A DNA stretch of 35,336 nt, from the NCBI GenBank assembly GCA_964648505.1, contig CAZYMI010000018.1, positions 1-35,336 on the forward strand. The letters are read 5' to 3'. The position numbers and the translations under genes were made by a program. Shown here piece after piece: positions 7,602-16,660 of this stretch; positions within the stretch are counted from its first letter, which is position 1, and each line of letters begins with the position of its first letter. The stretch is from CAZYMI01 sp964648505 (GTDB taxonomy: Bacteria > Pseudomonadota > Alphaproteobacteria > Micavibrionales > Micavibrionaceae). The notes below the pieces were generated by a model that did no database searches, was not told where the DNA came from, and worked only from the letters and a program-made list of their open reading frames with translations.

Positions 7602-7668
7602 CATCGTTTGCATGAAACTCGCCTCTCCCTTACAATAAAGTTTCAAATTCAAGAGTGGCCCAAAATTC

Positions 7669-9765
7669 ATGGCTGAAACCATACCTTCACCTTCATCAAC
7701 CGGGCAGACGATCTACGCCTCGATGATGCGCAGCGATACCTTGCTGGCGCTTGCTGTGTTTATCATTTTGGCTTTCATGCTGGTGCCGGTTCCGGCCTTT
7801 CTGATTGATTTCGGGCTTGTGATTTCAATTACATTTTCCGTGCTTATTCTAACAACGGTTTTGTTTATTCAAAAGCCGCTTGAATTTTCAACCTTCCCTA
7901 CAATCTTGCTGATCTCAACCGTATTGCGCCTTGGTCTGAATGTTGCTTCAACAAGGCTGATCTTAACTGAAGGGCACACGGGCACTGGTGCTGCCGGACA
8001 TGTGATTGAATCATTCGGTAATTTTATTGTTGGTGGCTCTTACCTTGTTGGCGGCGTTGTGTTTGCCATTCTTGTAATTGTTAATTTTATTGTTATTACC
8101 AAAGGTTCGGGCCGTATCGCAGAAGTGGCTGCCCGTTTCACCCTTGATGCCATGCCTGGAAAACAGCTGACCATTGATAGTGATTTATCATCCGGCCTTT
8201 TAACCGAAGAGGAAGCAAAAAAGAAGCGGTCCGAATTGCAGCAAGAAAGCACATTCTTTGGGGCCATGGATGGTGCGGCAAAATTCGTTAAAGGCGATGC
8301 GGTTGCTGGCCTTATCATCGTTTTTATCAATGTCATTTTTGGGATTGTAAACGGCACGGTGTTTCATAACCTGTCATTCGGGCAGGCCGCACAAACCTAT
8401 ACCCTTTTAACCATAGGTGATGGGCTTGTATCGCAAGTCCCTGCCTTGATTGTTTCTGTTGGCGCGGGTCTTCTGGTATCAAAGGCTGGTGTTGAAGGTG
8501 CTTCTGATAAAGCCCTTGGCATCCAGTTTTCAAGATACCCCAAAGCGCTGGGCATCACAGGCGCGCTGATCTGTTTTATGGGGCTGATACCGGGCATGCC
8601 GGCTTTGCCTTTTTTGTTTCTTGGCGCTATTTGCGGCACCATGGCCTATTTATCGTTGCGGCGTGATGAAAAAATTACACAAGATGCTGTCGAGGCTACA
8701 AAAGCAATCACACAAGCGGCTAAGCCTGCTGATGAACCTGTATCAAAAGCTCTAGCGATGGATACGATCCGCCTTGAACTTGGATACGGGCTTTTACCCC
8801 TTGTTCAAGGGGATGGTACCAACAAATTGACAGACCAGATCAAAGGTCTGCGCCGTCAGCTTGCAGAAGATATGGGTTATATTTTACCATCTGTACGCAT
8901 TCAAGATAACTTGCAGCTTCCAGCGAGCACTTATGTTGTGCGCATCAAGGAAATTGAAACGGCACGCGGTGAAGTGCGCCCGGGGATGTTGATGGTGATG
9001 GATCCTTCTGGCTCTACAATCACGCTTCCGGGCGAAAGCACCGTTGAACCCACCTTTGGGCTGCCCGCGATGTGGATTGATGAGCGCTACCGCGAGGAAG
9101 CCTTATTCCGGGGTTATACCGTGGTCGATGCCTCGACGGTTGTTACCACCCATATCACTGAAATTATCAAAGATAACATGTCGGATCTTTTATCGTATGC
9201 AGAAACACAAAAGCTGCTTGATGAAATGCCAAAGGAATATCAAAAACTGGTTGCCGATGTGATTCCCGGGCAAATCTCAATCGGTGGATTGCAGCGTGTT
9301 TTGCAAAACCTTGTCTCTGAGCGTGTTTCAGTGCGCGACATGGCTTCTATTCTGGAAGGTATTGCAGAGGCTGGCGCCGTCACACGTAATATTGCAACAA
9401 TCACCGAACATGTGCGCGCACGCCTTGCCCGGCAGCTGTGCGATCAGAATATGGGGGGGCATGGTCACGTTCCGCTTGTCACGTTAACAGCGCGCTGGGA
9501 ACAGGCCTTTGCTGATGCCCTTTTAGGCGATGGCGAAGATAAACAGCTTGCCATGGCGCCTTCTATTTTGCAGGATTTTATAACGTCAGTGCGTGATGCT
9601 TATGAACGTTTTGGACAGATTGGTGAAAGCCCCGTGCTTTTAACATCCCCCGCTATAAGACCTTATGTCAGGTCTGTGATCGAACGGTTCCGCCCACAAA
9701 CCGTTGTCATGTCGCAAAATGAAATTCATCCTAAAGCCCGGATAAAAACAATTGGACAAATCTAA
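7669..9765 (+). CDS. flhA: FlhA, flagellar export gate protein
   Basis: FlhA is the main export-gate membrane protein of the flagellar type III system, using proton motive force and docking chaperone-substrate complexes. It is 698 residues, the normal family length. The N-terminal half has about eight membrane segments (from 24-50 to around 325). The FHIPEP signature region is present as RFTLDAMPGKQ at 156-166, followed by an aspartate-containing loop. The C-terminal cytoplasmic domain (from about 350) holds the chaperone-docking subdomains. It starts at ATG, 116 bases after flbD and behind a candidate sigma-54 promoter, so it may be both read through and separately activated. Its 3' end meets the end of an unrelated minus-strand gene. 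Confidence 0.97.
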   Translation: MAETIPSPSSTGQTIYASMMRSDTLLALAVFIILAFMLVPVPAFLIDFGLVISITFSVLILTTVLFIQKPLEFSTFPTILLISTVLRLGLNVASTRLILTEGHTGTGAAGHVIESFGNFIVGGSYLVGGVVFAILVIVNFIVITKGSGRIAEVAARFTLDAMPGKQLTIDSDLSSGLLTEEEAKKKRSELQQESTFFGAMDGAAKFVKGDAVAGLIIVFINVIFGIVNGTVFHNLSFGQAAQTYTLLTIGDGLVSQVPALIVSVGAGLLVSKAGVEGASDKALGIQFSRYPKALGITGALICFMGLIPGMPALPFLFLGAICGTMAYLSLRRDEKITQDAVEATKAITQAAKPADEPVSKALAMDTIRLELGYGLLPLVQGDGTNKLTDQIKGLRRQLAEDMGYILPSVRIQDNLQLPASTYVVRIKEIETARGEVRPGMLMVMDPSGSTITLPGESTVEPTFGLPAMWIDERYREEALFRGYTVVDASTVVTTHITEIIKDNMSDLLSYAETQKLLDEMPKEYQKLVADVIPGQISIGGLQRVLQNLVSERVSVRDMASILEGIAEAGAVTRNIATITEHVRARLARQLCDQNMGGHGHVPLVTLTARWEQAFADALLGDGEDKQLAMAPSILQDFITSVRDAYERFGQIGESPVLLTSPAIRPYVRSVIERFRPQTVVMSQNEIHPKARIKTIGQI

Positions 9766-9793
9766 TTTTACGAACGTATTTGTAAAATATTTT
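9765..9793. terminator. Weak hairpin between convergent flhA and the membrane-protein gene
   Basis: ATTTTAC (9765-9771) pairs with GTAAAAT (9782-9788) around a ten-base loop, and is followed by ATTTTTC. The stem is AT-rich and overlaps both gene ends, so it would be a weak terminator at best. Confidence 0.3.
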
Positions 9794-10658
9794 TCTGATC
9801 TGTCATCGGTACATAAGGCCTTGATAGCTTTTCAAACCCCGCCGTCGAAAAAGGATTGTTAAACTTAAATGATAAAACACTGCGTGTGTCTTTAAGAAAA
9901 TCTTTAATAAACGCTTTGTTATCCTCAGGCTTATCCAAAAATAAATACCCTGCTGACCAAAAAACTTTAGCCATAGCAACAAAAGGATGCTCAATCACTT
10001 CTTTTATGTTTAGCGCCATACTGGAAAAATAAGCCCCTACCAAAATACGAAAAGGTGTTGCATGCTTTTTTTGCAGATCATTAAATGTGAAACAAATTTT
10101 AGGCGGCTCTTGCTGCTTTAAAAAAGATTTGCCAAAAGATATCACAGATAAAGCAGCCGGGATGGACTGAAGCCCGGTGATAAGAATATTTGAAAAAGCT
10201 GAAAAGGGTGCGGCTGTTTGTAAGGGTGATGTAATTTTACGTCGCGTATATTCATTGTATGCATTCATAAAATGGGCAAACCCCCAGCCGATTAAGGCAC
10301 CGGTTGCCAGAAATGCGGGGGTGTCATTTAACAACAGAAATTCAAGCAGACGATCTGGATTATAATAATTTGTTGATTTCGCAACAACGGATGCCGCTGT
10401 TCCAAAATTGAGAGTACCTATCGCTACATAAGGTAAGGCTGACCTGATAGAAGAAATCTTGTGCGTTTTATCCTGTGGCTGGCTTTTCTGCTTAAATTCA
10501 TCACGCAATTTTGTAGAAAACCCGTAAAAGGTCATAGCCGTCATAATTGAAATGCCGACAATTTCTGCTTTATCGAGCGCCAGAAAAAGATTCCCAAGCG
10601 GAAAAATAAAAGCTGGATAGCTGAAGGCCTTTAAATAAGGGCTCAAAGAAGGGGGCAC
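9768..10658 (-). CDS. Unrecognised multi-pass membrane protein
   Basis: I do not recognise this 296-residue protein. It has several hydrophobic stretches that could cross or lie on the membrane, at about 11-28, 31-47, 74-93, 113-131, 153-175 and 205-240. Polar, Lys-rich loops separate them (for example KQKSQPQDKTHK near 57-68). There is no signal peptide, no catalytic motif and no known domain that I can name. The start is GTG at 10658; no in-frame ATG occurs upstream and a TTTGGGA stretch lies ahead of it. Codon use is more AT-rich than in the flanking flagellar genes, and the gene runs against them between flhA and flhF. A strong TTGACA/TATAGA promoter sits upstream. It may be an insertion into the flagellar locus, or a lineage-specific partner of flagellar placement; I have no evidence for the latter beyond position. 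Confidence 0.75.
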   Translation of the reverse strand: MPPSLSPYLKAFSYPAFIFPLGNLFLALDKAEIVGISIMTAMTFYGFSTKLRDEFKQKSQPQDKTHKISSIRSALPYVAIGTLNFGTAASVVAKSTNYYNPDRLLEFLLLNDTPAFLATGALIGWGFAHFMNAYNEYTRRKITSPLQTAAPFSAFSNILITGLQSIPAALSVISFGKSFLKQQEPPKICFTFNDLQKKHATPFRILVGAYFSSMALNIKEVIEHPFVAMAKVFWSAGYLFLDKPEDNKAFIKDFLKDTRSVLSFKFNNPFSTAGFEKLSRPYVPMTDQKNILQIRS

Positions 10659-10695
10659 AAAACATTCCCAAACATCAGTAAAATGGCAAGTTATG

Positions 10696-10723
10696 TCTAT
10701 AGTCTTTGTTTTGTCCCTGTCAA
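10696..10723 (-). promoter_or_regulatory. Sigma-70-type promoter of the unrecognised membrane-protein gene
   Basis: On the minus strand a perfect TTGACA (10723-10718) is followed after 16 bases by TATAGA (10701-10696). This predicts a start near 10689 and a leader of about 30 bases before the GTG at 10658. It is the best vegetative-type promoter match in the window. Confidence 0.6.
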
Positions 10724-10798
10724 TAAAAAATCAATAAAAATTCTTCTCCTCTTTTTAGGTGAATATGCCTATGATCTTGTTAGGAAATTTATTGATTC

Positions 10799-11902
10799 AT
10801 GCGGCTCAAAACCTTTTATGCCAAAACAATGTCGGAAGCGATGCAAATGGTACGCGACACATTAGGTGAGGATGCGATCATTGTTGCCACGCGCGAAGAA
10901 AATGGTGGCAAAGCTGTTCGGGTAACCGCGGCAATAGAAGATATCGCACGAGGCGAAGAACCTTATGAAGGCGCTTATCTTCCCCCCGCCTTTGAAATTG
11001 GCAAAGGTGGTAAGTCCGCCCAGATTGATACGCTGGAATGGCTTCAGTATGACGAAGAAGACGAAGCAGAAGAAAACGCTGTTATTGAAGATCTGACAGA
11101 TCTGATGTTACGTCACGCTATACCCGATGATGTAACCGATCAGATTGTATCTTGTGCAACTGTAATGGGTTATCCATCAGCATCTTTGGCTTTAGTGGCC
11201 GCGCTTGAGCAGCTTTACAGCTTTAAGCCCATTTCAGGCAAAAATCCGAAAAAAGCTTTGATGCTTGTGGGCCCGCCTGGTTCCGGCAAAACCTTGATGG
11301 CTGCAAAACTTCTTGCGCGGTTTGTCATGACAGGGCAAAAAACAGGCGTGATCACAACAGATACTGTGCGCGCTGGCGGCATTGAACAACTACAGGCTTT
11401 TACAAAAATTCTTAAAACAGATCTTCATAAAGCTGACTCGCCGCAAACGCTTAAATCGGCTTTAGCAAAACTTTCCGATTGTGACTTAGTAATTATCGAT
11501 ACCGCCGGTACAAACCCCTTTGATAGCGCGGAAATAAAAGCCCTGGCCCAGCTGGCCCTGTGTGGCGATATTGAGCCTGTGCTGGTTATGCCCGCAGGCG
11601 GCGATGCAACCGAATCAGGTGAGCTTGGCCGAATTTTTTCAGCCATCGGTGCCCGCAGGCTGATTGCCACGCGCCTTGATATTGCCCGCCGTTTGGGTGG
11701 CATTATTGCAGCTGCCCATTCCGGTGGCCTGGCTTTTGCAGAGATATCGGCAACCCCGCAAGTGGCTGATGGCCTCATCGGGGTTAGCCCCAAGGTCTTC
11801 ACCCAGTTCCTTATTCCCGGGGGGCGGGGTGCTGGTCAAAAGAATACATTTCAAGGGGATACAAAATCCTCTTCTAAAAGTGTTAAGAAAAGGTTAAAGT
11901 GA
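10799..11902 (+). CDS. flhF: FlhF, SRP-type GTPase for flagellar placement
   Basis: FlhF is a signal-recognition-particle-type GTPase that marks the site of flagellar assembly, usually a pole, and works with FlhG. The product has 367 residues. The N-terminal segment MRLKTFYAKTMSEAM with LGEDAIIVATRE is the typical FlhF opening (basic and B domain). The N-domain follows at about 85-145. The G domain has Walker A GPPGSGKT at 158-165, the G2/insertion region DTVRAGGIEQLQAF near 190, and G3 DTAG near 227. It is somewhat shorter than many FlhF because the acidic linker is compact. The last 25 residues are basic and Ser/Lys-rich. The start is fixed by an in-frame TGA two codons upstream of the ATG. 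The ribosome site is poor, with AGGA 14 bases away. flhG starts immediately after the stop. Confidence 0.93.
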   Translation: MRLKTFYAKTMSEAMQMVRDTLGEDAIIVATREENGGKAVRVTAAIEDIARGEEPYEGAYLPPAFEIGKGGKSAQIDTLEWLQYDEEDEAEENAVIEDLTDLMLRHAIPDDVTDQIVSCATVMGYPSASLALVAALEQLYSFKPISGKNPKKALMLVGPPGSGKTLMAAKLLARFVMTGQKTGVITTDTVRAGGIEQLQAFTKILKTDLHKADSPQTLKSALAKLSDCDLVIIDTAGTNPFDSAEIKALAQLALCGDIEPVLVMPAGGDATESGELGRIFSAIGARRLIATRLDIARRLGGIIAAAHSGGLAFAEISATPQVADGLIGVSPKVFTQFLIPGGRGAGQKNTFQGDTKSSSKSVKKRLK

Positions 11903-11903
11903 T

Positions 11904-12755
11904 TTGGTCATGACTGATTCATCCCCACCACTATCCGCAGACTTATCCCCAGACGCACCTTTAGCGCCCGCTTTTCGGCGCGGCAAGAACGTAGTTGCTG
12001 TGGCATCTGGAAAAGGCGGGGTAGGCAAAACATGGTTTTCCGTTACCCTTGCACATGCGCTGGCAAAAGCTGGCCAGAAAGTATTGCTGTTTGACGGGGA
12101 TCTGGGGCTTGCCAATGTGGATGTGCAACTGGGCTTAATGCCTAAACGTGACCTTAATGACGTGATCAGAGGCCGCTTAGGGCTTGATAAAGTAATTCAG
12201 CGTTTTGATGATGGGGGTTTTGATATTATTGCCGGGCGCTCGGGGCAGGCATCTCTTTCTGCGCTGCCTTCACAAAGGCTTGCCATGCTGCGTGACCAGC
12301 TTTTGGATGTGTCGGATAAATATGATGTTGTGATTGTTGACCTTGGTGCAGGCGTTGACAGAACTGTACGTATGTTTTCAGCGACTGCGACCCGCACACT
12401 ACTTGTAACAACAGACGAACCAACATCGCTTACAGATGCTTACGCCTTTATCAAGCTGGGGTCTGCTGCTGGCATGTCCAAGCATATATCTATTGTTATC
12501 AATCAGGCCCAAAGTGCCCTTGATGGTGAGAAGACCTACAAAACACTTTTAAAAGCCTGTGAAAACTTTCTGCGCCTATCCCCGCCACTTGCAGGCATGG
12601 TGCGCTCAGACCAACGCGTCAAAGAAACAATTCGTCATCAAACGCCGCTTCTAACCCGTTCGCCCAATACAGAAGCCGCAGAAGATGTCGAAAAAATTGC
12701 CAAGGTTGTCACCAAAGATCTGGTTGAAGCCCGTAAAATGATGGCCAAAGCCTGA
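11904..12755 (+). CDS. flhG: FlhG (FleN/YlxH), MinD-like ATPase controlling flagellar number
   Basis: FlhG is a MinD/ParA-family ATPase that restrains FlhF and sets the number of flagella. It is 283 residues from TTG 11904, where AAAAGG lies ten bases upstream; the ATG at 11910 is an alternative that removes two residues but has poorer spacing. The deviant Walker A motif SGKGGVGKT is at 35-43, followed by FDGDLGLANVDVQLG (switch I region) and VIVDLGAG (Walker B/switch II). A basic and hydrophobic C-terminal helix (VTKDLVEARKMMAKA) fits the membrane-targeting helix of the family. The N-terminus has a Pro/Ser-rich stretch of about 25 residues; it is not the DQA-type FlhF-activating helix found in some relatives. 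It lies one base after flhF. Confidence 0.92.
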   Translation: MVMTDSSPPLSADLSPDAPLAPAFRRGKNVVAVASGKGGVGKTWFSVTLAHALAKAGQKVLLFDGDLGLANVDVQLGLMPKRDLNDVIRGRLGLDKVIQRFDDGGFDIIAGRSGQASLSALPSQRLAMLRDQLLDVSDKYDVVIVDLGAGVDRTVRMFSATATRTLLVTTDEPTSLTDAYAFIKLGSAAGMSKHISIVINQAQSALDGEKTYKTLLKACENFLRLSPPLAGMVRSDQRVKETIRHQTPLLTRSPNTEAAEDVEKIAKVVTKDLVEARKMMAKA

Positions 12756-12791
12756 TTTTCTTTTTCCGCCCGCTTGTGGTTGAATAAACAA

Positions 12792-14720
12792 ATGAATTCA
12801 GGGCCCATTCAGCCAAGCATCCAAACTGTCCTTAATGCCGGAAATTATGGATCGGGGGAAACTGTTGTTCGCGTCCTATCTTTACCAGAAGGCTTACAAT
12901 CCCTACCCCAGACCGTTAAAATTTCAGGCGAGCTCACACAAACAAATAATGATGGCACAGCACGTATACAAACACCCGAAGGCGAAATCGTTGTTCAATA
13001 CCCACCCAAGCGCACCCCCGTTGAAGGACAAAAACTAGACATTGAACTGCCCGCAGGAAACCCACCGCAAAAAGCGGCCTTGCGCCCCAGCACACCACCA
13101 CAGGAAAATCGTACGGCTACCACTTCGCAAGCATCAGCTGCACCCGAAGCGCAGCGAAACCTTATTGACCGGATCACTGTTCAAGCCCCGCCCGAAGAAC
13201 AAGCGGCATCCCCGTCTCAGTCCCCGTCTCAAATAAAAGCACAAGCGCCTTTAACGCAAGATCAGCAAAACGCGCTCAATACAGTGCGTGCTGCTCTTCG
13301 CGCCGCCAGCGCACAGAAAATAGAAATTGGATCTGTTGTTAGAATTTCGCCCGTTTCATTAGCAAAATTACAAACCTTGATCGTATCAGCAGAAACAGTT
13401 TTAGGAAAAAACGCTTTAACACCAGATCAGTTTTTAAAGCTGGTACAAAATTTGATACCACAAAAATCAGGGACTATTTTAAATCAAGCCCCTTCAACGC
13501 AAACGCCTCAATCATTATTGGCTGCGCCTGATAACCCCGTGTCTTCACTTTTTAAAAGTGAAATTAACCTCCCGCTTCAATCTATTCTGCCTTCAATACT
13601 AGAATCTCTGTCGCCTGTTCTTGGTGATGTTAAAAATCTGGACCTTGTAAAACTTATTCTTGCTAAGTTTTCTGTAACCAATTTTGCTTCCCTGACAACC
13701 CCTGCCTTTGATGACGGCCTTGACGTACAAATCACAAAAATTGGTACACAGCAAATCCCCTCAAGCTTTGCGCCATTGGAAAAACTTGAACAAACAACGC
13801 CCCTGAATTCAACGCCAAACTTACAAAATAGCCGTATTATCGCGCTGACATCTGAAAATTTTCCTGTCATTGTTACGCAAACAAACACAGGTGATTTGCC
13901 AGAGTTTTTTATTTTACAAGCTTCTTCTTCGCACTTATCGCTTGGTGAGGATCTGGAACTGGTTCCAGTTGCCGTTCAATCTTTTTCACCTGCCACATCA
14001 GCACCCTTGGTCCCCCGTGGTTTTAACTGGTCAGGCTTGGACCAGCTTTTTAAAACGCTGCTTGGATTTGACCTGACCAGTCTTCAAACACTCGATACAC
14101 AAACCCTTGCCTTACAAAGCCTTGGAGGACGCACCCCTTTCCCCGTGCCCAGTCTTTCTGCCCCCCACCAACTTGGATCGGCTGCCTTGTTATTTTTATC
14201 TGTTTTACGATCAGGCGATATTGCAAGCTGGCTGGGCGATAAAAATATTGAAGCTTTAAAACGCGCCGGAAAAATTGATCTACTTGGAAAGCTGACTGAA
14301 ACAGTGTTGCGTGCAAAAAATGCAAATGCAGAAACGGTTGGTGAGTGGCGCGTTCAGCATTTGCCGATGACCTATCAAGGGGCGATTTTACCACTTTCTA
14401 TTTTCTACAGGCAGCAATATGAAGATCCGGATAAAGATCAAGATCAAGCAAAAAAGCAAACCCGATTTATCATCGATCTTGCCCTTAATCGCATGGGGCC
14501 TGTGCAAGTTGATGGACTTGTACGTGAAAAAAAACTTGATGTTATTCTTCGTACCGAAACGCAGCTTTCAGATGCCATGATCACTGAAATGCGTAAAATA
14601 TACGCCGGTGCCATGAGCCAAACATCTTTTCAAGGGGAACTTGCGTTTCAATCGCGCCCGGAACAATTCGTAAAGATTGAAGATGCGCCATCAAAATCAG
14701 GCCTTGGGATGAATGCTTAA
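12792..14720 (+). CDS. fliK: FliK-like hook-length control protein
   Basis: FliK is secreted during hook growth and triggers the export switch when the hook is complete. From ATG 12792 the protein has 642 residues; a TTG 18 bases upstream is an alternative. Residues about 80-170 are rich in Pro, Gln, Ala and Thr, with a small tandem SPSQ duplication, as expected for the disordered ruler region. The middle (200-430) is Leu/Ser-rich. The final 150 residues contain the conserved-looking hook-control domain (FIIDLALNRMGPVQVDGLV then QLSDAMITEMRKIY, and SFQGELAFQSRPEQF at the end). The family is identified by this C-terminal pattern and by the flagellar context, not by overall similarity. It follows flhG by 36 bases and its stop overlaps the end of convergent fliJ by four bases. 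Confidence 0.75.
   Translation: MNSGPIQPSIQTVLNAGNYGSGETVVRVLSLPEGLQSLPQTVKISGELTQTNNDGTARIQTPEGEIVVQYPPKRTPVEGQKLDIELPAGNPPQKAALRPSTPPQENRTATTSQASAAPEAQRNLIDRITVQAPPEEQAASPSQSPSQIKAQAPLTQDQQNALNTVRAALRAASAQKIEIGSVVRISPVSLAKLQTLIVSAETVLGKNALTPDQFLKLVQNLIPQKSGTILNQAPSTQTPQSLLAAPDNPVSSLFKSEINLPLQSILPSILESLSPVLGDVKNLDLVKLILAKFSVTNFASLTTPAFDDGLDVQITKIGTQQIPSSFAPLEKLEQTTPLNSTPNLQNSRIIALTSENFPVIVTQTNTGDLPEFFILQASSSHLSLGEDLELVPVAVQSFSPATSAPLVPRGFNWSGLDQLFKTLLGFDLTSLQTLDTQTLALQSLGGRTPFPVPSLSAPHQLGSAALLFLSVLRSGDIASWLGDKNIEALKRAGKIDLLGKLTETVLRAKNANAETVGEWRVQHLPMTYQGAILPLSIFYRQQYEDPDKDQDQAKKQTRFIIDLALNRMGPVQVDGLVREKKLDVILRTETQLSDAMITEMRKIYAGAMSQTSFQGELAFQSRPEQFVKIEDAPSKSGLGMNA
13209..13232 (+). repeat. 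12-base tandem duplication within fliK
   Basis: TCCCCGTCTCAG at 13209-13220 is repeated at 13221-13232 with one mismatch, encoding SPSQ twice. This kind of in-frame duplication is expected in the length-variable ruler part of FliK. Confidence 0.7.
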
Positions 14721-15154
14721 TCTTCGCGCTTATCCTTCGCATAAAGGTTTAAGGCTGTTTCCTCGAAAGTAAGGTTTTCTTTCTTGGCAATTTCTTTTTT
14801 TTCTGCATCGCGGCGATTGCGATCAACAATCTCTACTTTTTTAAGCTCAGAAAATGCTTCACGCACATCTTCACGCGCCAGATTAATTCGAAGCTCAAGT
14901 TTTTTTTGTGATTCTTCGATTAGAAAAATCTTTTCCCTGACACCCTGGGCAAAAAGGCCGAAATACTCAGCTGTATCAAATTTACCACGCGCACGGTCCG
15001 CTTCTGCCAACTCCGCTTCCCGGGCAAGGGTTGCCAGCTGTTGCTGTTTTTGCGCCTCAAGTCTTTCAACCTGACGCAGCAATTCAGCCAGTAACCTCTG
15101 CTTTTCATCAACTAAATGCTTTCGATAGCGGATTAAAGGATCAAGCCGCGCCAT
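14717..15154 (-). CDS. fliJ: FliJ, flagellar export chaperone / ATPase stalk
   Basis: FliJ forms the central stalk of the FliI hexamer and escorts export chaperones. It is 145 residues, the typical length, and is almost wholly helical with heptad-like spacing of Leu/Ile and many Lys, Arg and Glu. This matches the antiparallel coiled coil of the family. MARLDPLIRYRKHLVDEKQR at the N-terminus is a typical FliJ opening. It lies six bases downstream of fliI in the same orientation. The 3' end overlaps fliK by four bases on the opposite strand, with no terminator visible, so antisense read-through between the two is likely. Confidence 0.88.
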   Translation of the reverse strand: MARLDPLIRYRKHLVDEKQRLLAELLRQVERLEAQKQQQLATLAREAELAEADRARGKFDTAEYFGLFAQGVREKIFLIEESQKKLELRINLAREDVREAFSELKKVEIVDRNRRDAEKKEIAKKENLTFEETALNLYAKDKRED

Positions 15155-15160
15155 GATGCA

Positions 15161-16588
15161 TTAGGTCTTTTTTTGTGTTGAAGAGGGGCTTTGAATGCGC
15201 GGTATTGTATGCATGGGCATTCCTTCTGGCTGAGATTGCGTTTTTTGCTGTGACTGGTCACGGTATGGTAATCCTACAATCTGCGCCAGCCGCGTAAAAC
15301 TTGCATCAATTGTTGAATGGTCATCTTTATTTTGCGTCAAGAACGCCTCAATGTCCGGATAGATACGGATCGCTTCATCCACTTTAGCATCCGCCCCTTT
15401 ACGATAAGCACCCAGCCTTATCAACTCCGCCATGTCTTCATAGGCTGAGACCAATTGCTTTGCACGCCTTACAATTGCATTTTGTTCTGCATCAAAGGCA
15501 TTAGGCAAAGATCGTGACACGGATTTTAAAATATTGATGGCCGGATACCGTCCCCGATCAGCAATCGACCTTTCCATGACAATATGCCCGTCTAAAATTC
15601 CGCGCACTGCGTCTGCAATGGGTTCATTGTGGTCATCTGCTTCAATCAAAACAGAGAAAATTCCTGTAATTGATCCTTCGTTTGGACCGCCCGGGCCTGC
15701 ACGTTCAAGCAGTCGTGCGAGTTCGCCAAATGTCGTAGGTGGATAGCCTTTGGATGTTGGCGGCTCGCCCGCAGAGAGGCCAATTTCACGCTGCGCCATT
15801 GCAAAACGCGTGACAGAATCCATCATGCATAAAACTTGCTTGCCCTGACGGCGAAAATATTCTGCAAGCGCAAGCGTGGTATAGGCTGCCTGCCTGCGCA
15901 TCAAAGCAGGTTCATCCCCGGTTGCCACCACAACAACCGACCGCTTTAACCCTTCAGCGCCAAGATCATCTTCCAAAAATTCTTGTACTTCGCGCCCACG
16001 CTCACCCACAAGGCCAATCACAGCAACTTCAGCTTCCGTATAACGCGCCATCATCGACATCAAAACTGATTTACCAACACCCGATCCCGCAAATATACCC
16101 ATACGCTGCCCCTTACAGGTGGCAAGAAATGTGTTCATGACACGCACACCCAGATCCAGCTTTTCACCGATTCGCTGGCGCGTGTGCGCATTGGGTGGAG
16201 ATGATTTAAGCGGCATACCAACAGGGCCTGTTTGTAACGGGCCGCGCCCATCCACTGGCTTTGCCAAGCCATTAATGACACGGCCAAGCCATGCTTCAGT
16301 GGGATAAATTGATGGCTTCTGGTCCAAAATGACCGCGCGGCACCCCAACCCCACCCCTTCAAGGGTACCAAAAGGCAAAAGCAGAGCCCGTTCATCTTTA
16401 AAACCGATCACCTCGCAAGGAACATCGCCTGATGAAGGGCGCAATATGACCATTGACCCAATCGCCAAAGAGGCGGGAAACCCTGCAATTTCAACAAGTA
16501 AGCCTAAAACTTTGGTCACACGGCCATAGGTTTCATGGTCTGGCAAAACAGCAATTGAGGCAGCAACTCGGTCAGCTAATCGATCCAT
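15161..16588 (-). CDS. fliI: FliI, flagellar protein export ATPase
   Basis: FliI is the type III export ATPase related to the F1 beta subunit. It is 475 residues (family about 430-470). Walker A AGSGVGKS is at 167-174, and the VIGLVGERGREVQEFLED catalytic glutamate region follows near 195. The CMMDSVTRFAMAQREIGL Walker B/signature region is near 255, and the GSITGIFSVLIEADDHNEPIAD stretch near 305. The last 30 residues form a Gln/Ser-rich tail beyond the usual end. It starts at ATG 16588, 110 bases from divergent ctrA, so the two genes share a control region with clustered TTAA sites. fliJ follows directly. Confidence 0.97.
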   Translation of the reverse strand: MDRLADRVAASIAVLPDHETYGRVTKVLGLLVEIAGFPASLAIGSMVILRPSSGDVPCEVIGFKDERALLLPFGTLEGVGLGCRAVILDQKPSIYPTEAWLGRVINGLAKPVDGRGPLQTGPVGMPLKSSPPNAHTRQRIGEKLDLGVRVMNTFLATCKGQRMGIFAGSGVGKSVLMSMMARYTEAEVAVIGLVGERGREVQEFLEDDLGAEGLKRSVVVVATGDEPALMRRQAAYTTLALAEYFRRQGKQVLCMMDSVTRFAMAQREIGLSAGEPPTSKGYPPTTFGELARLLERAGPGGPNEGSITGIFSVLIEADDHNEPIADAVRGILDGHIVMERSIADRGRYPAINILKSVSRSLPNAFDAEQNAIVRRAKQLVSAYEDMAELIRLGAYRKGADAKVDEAIRIYPDIEAFLTQNKDDHSTIDASFTRLAQIVGLPYRDQSQQKTQSQPEGMPMHTIPRIQSPSSTQKKT

Positions 16589-16640
16589 TTGCCTAGTTTA
16601 TCACAAAAAAAAGGAGATTTGCGCAAGGCTTCAGAATTTG

Positions 16641-16660
16641 TTAATATTAATTAAGTTTAA
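16641..16660. promoter_or_regulatory. Cluster of four TTAA half-sites between fliI and ctrA
   Basis: TTAA occurs at 16641, 16647, 16651 and 16657. The first and third, and the second and fourth, are each separated by six bases, one less than the Caulobacter CtrA consensus (TTAA-N7-TTAA). The cluster lies 39-58 bases before the ctrA start codon and 53-72 before fliI. CtrA autoregulation and control of a flagellar gene make this a good candidate site despite the spacing. Confidence 0.45.
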
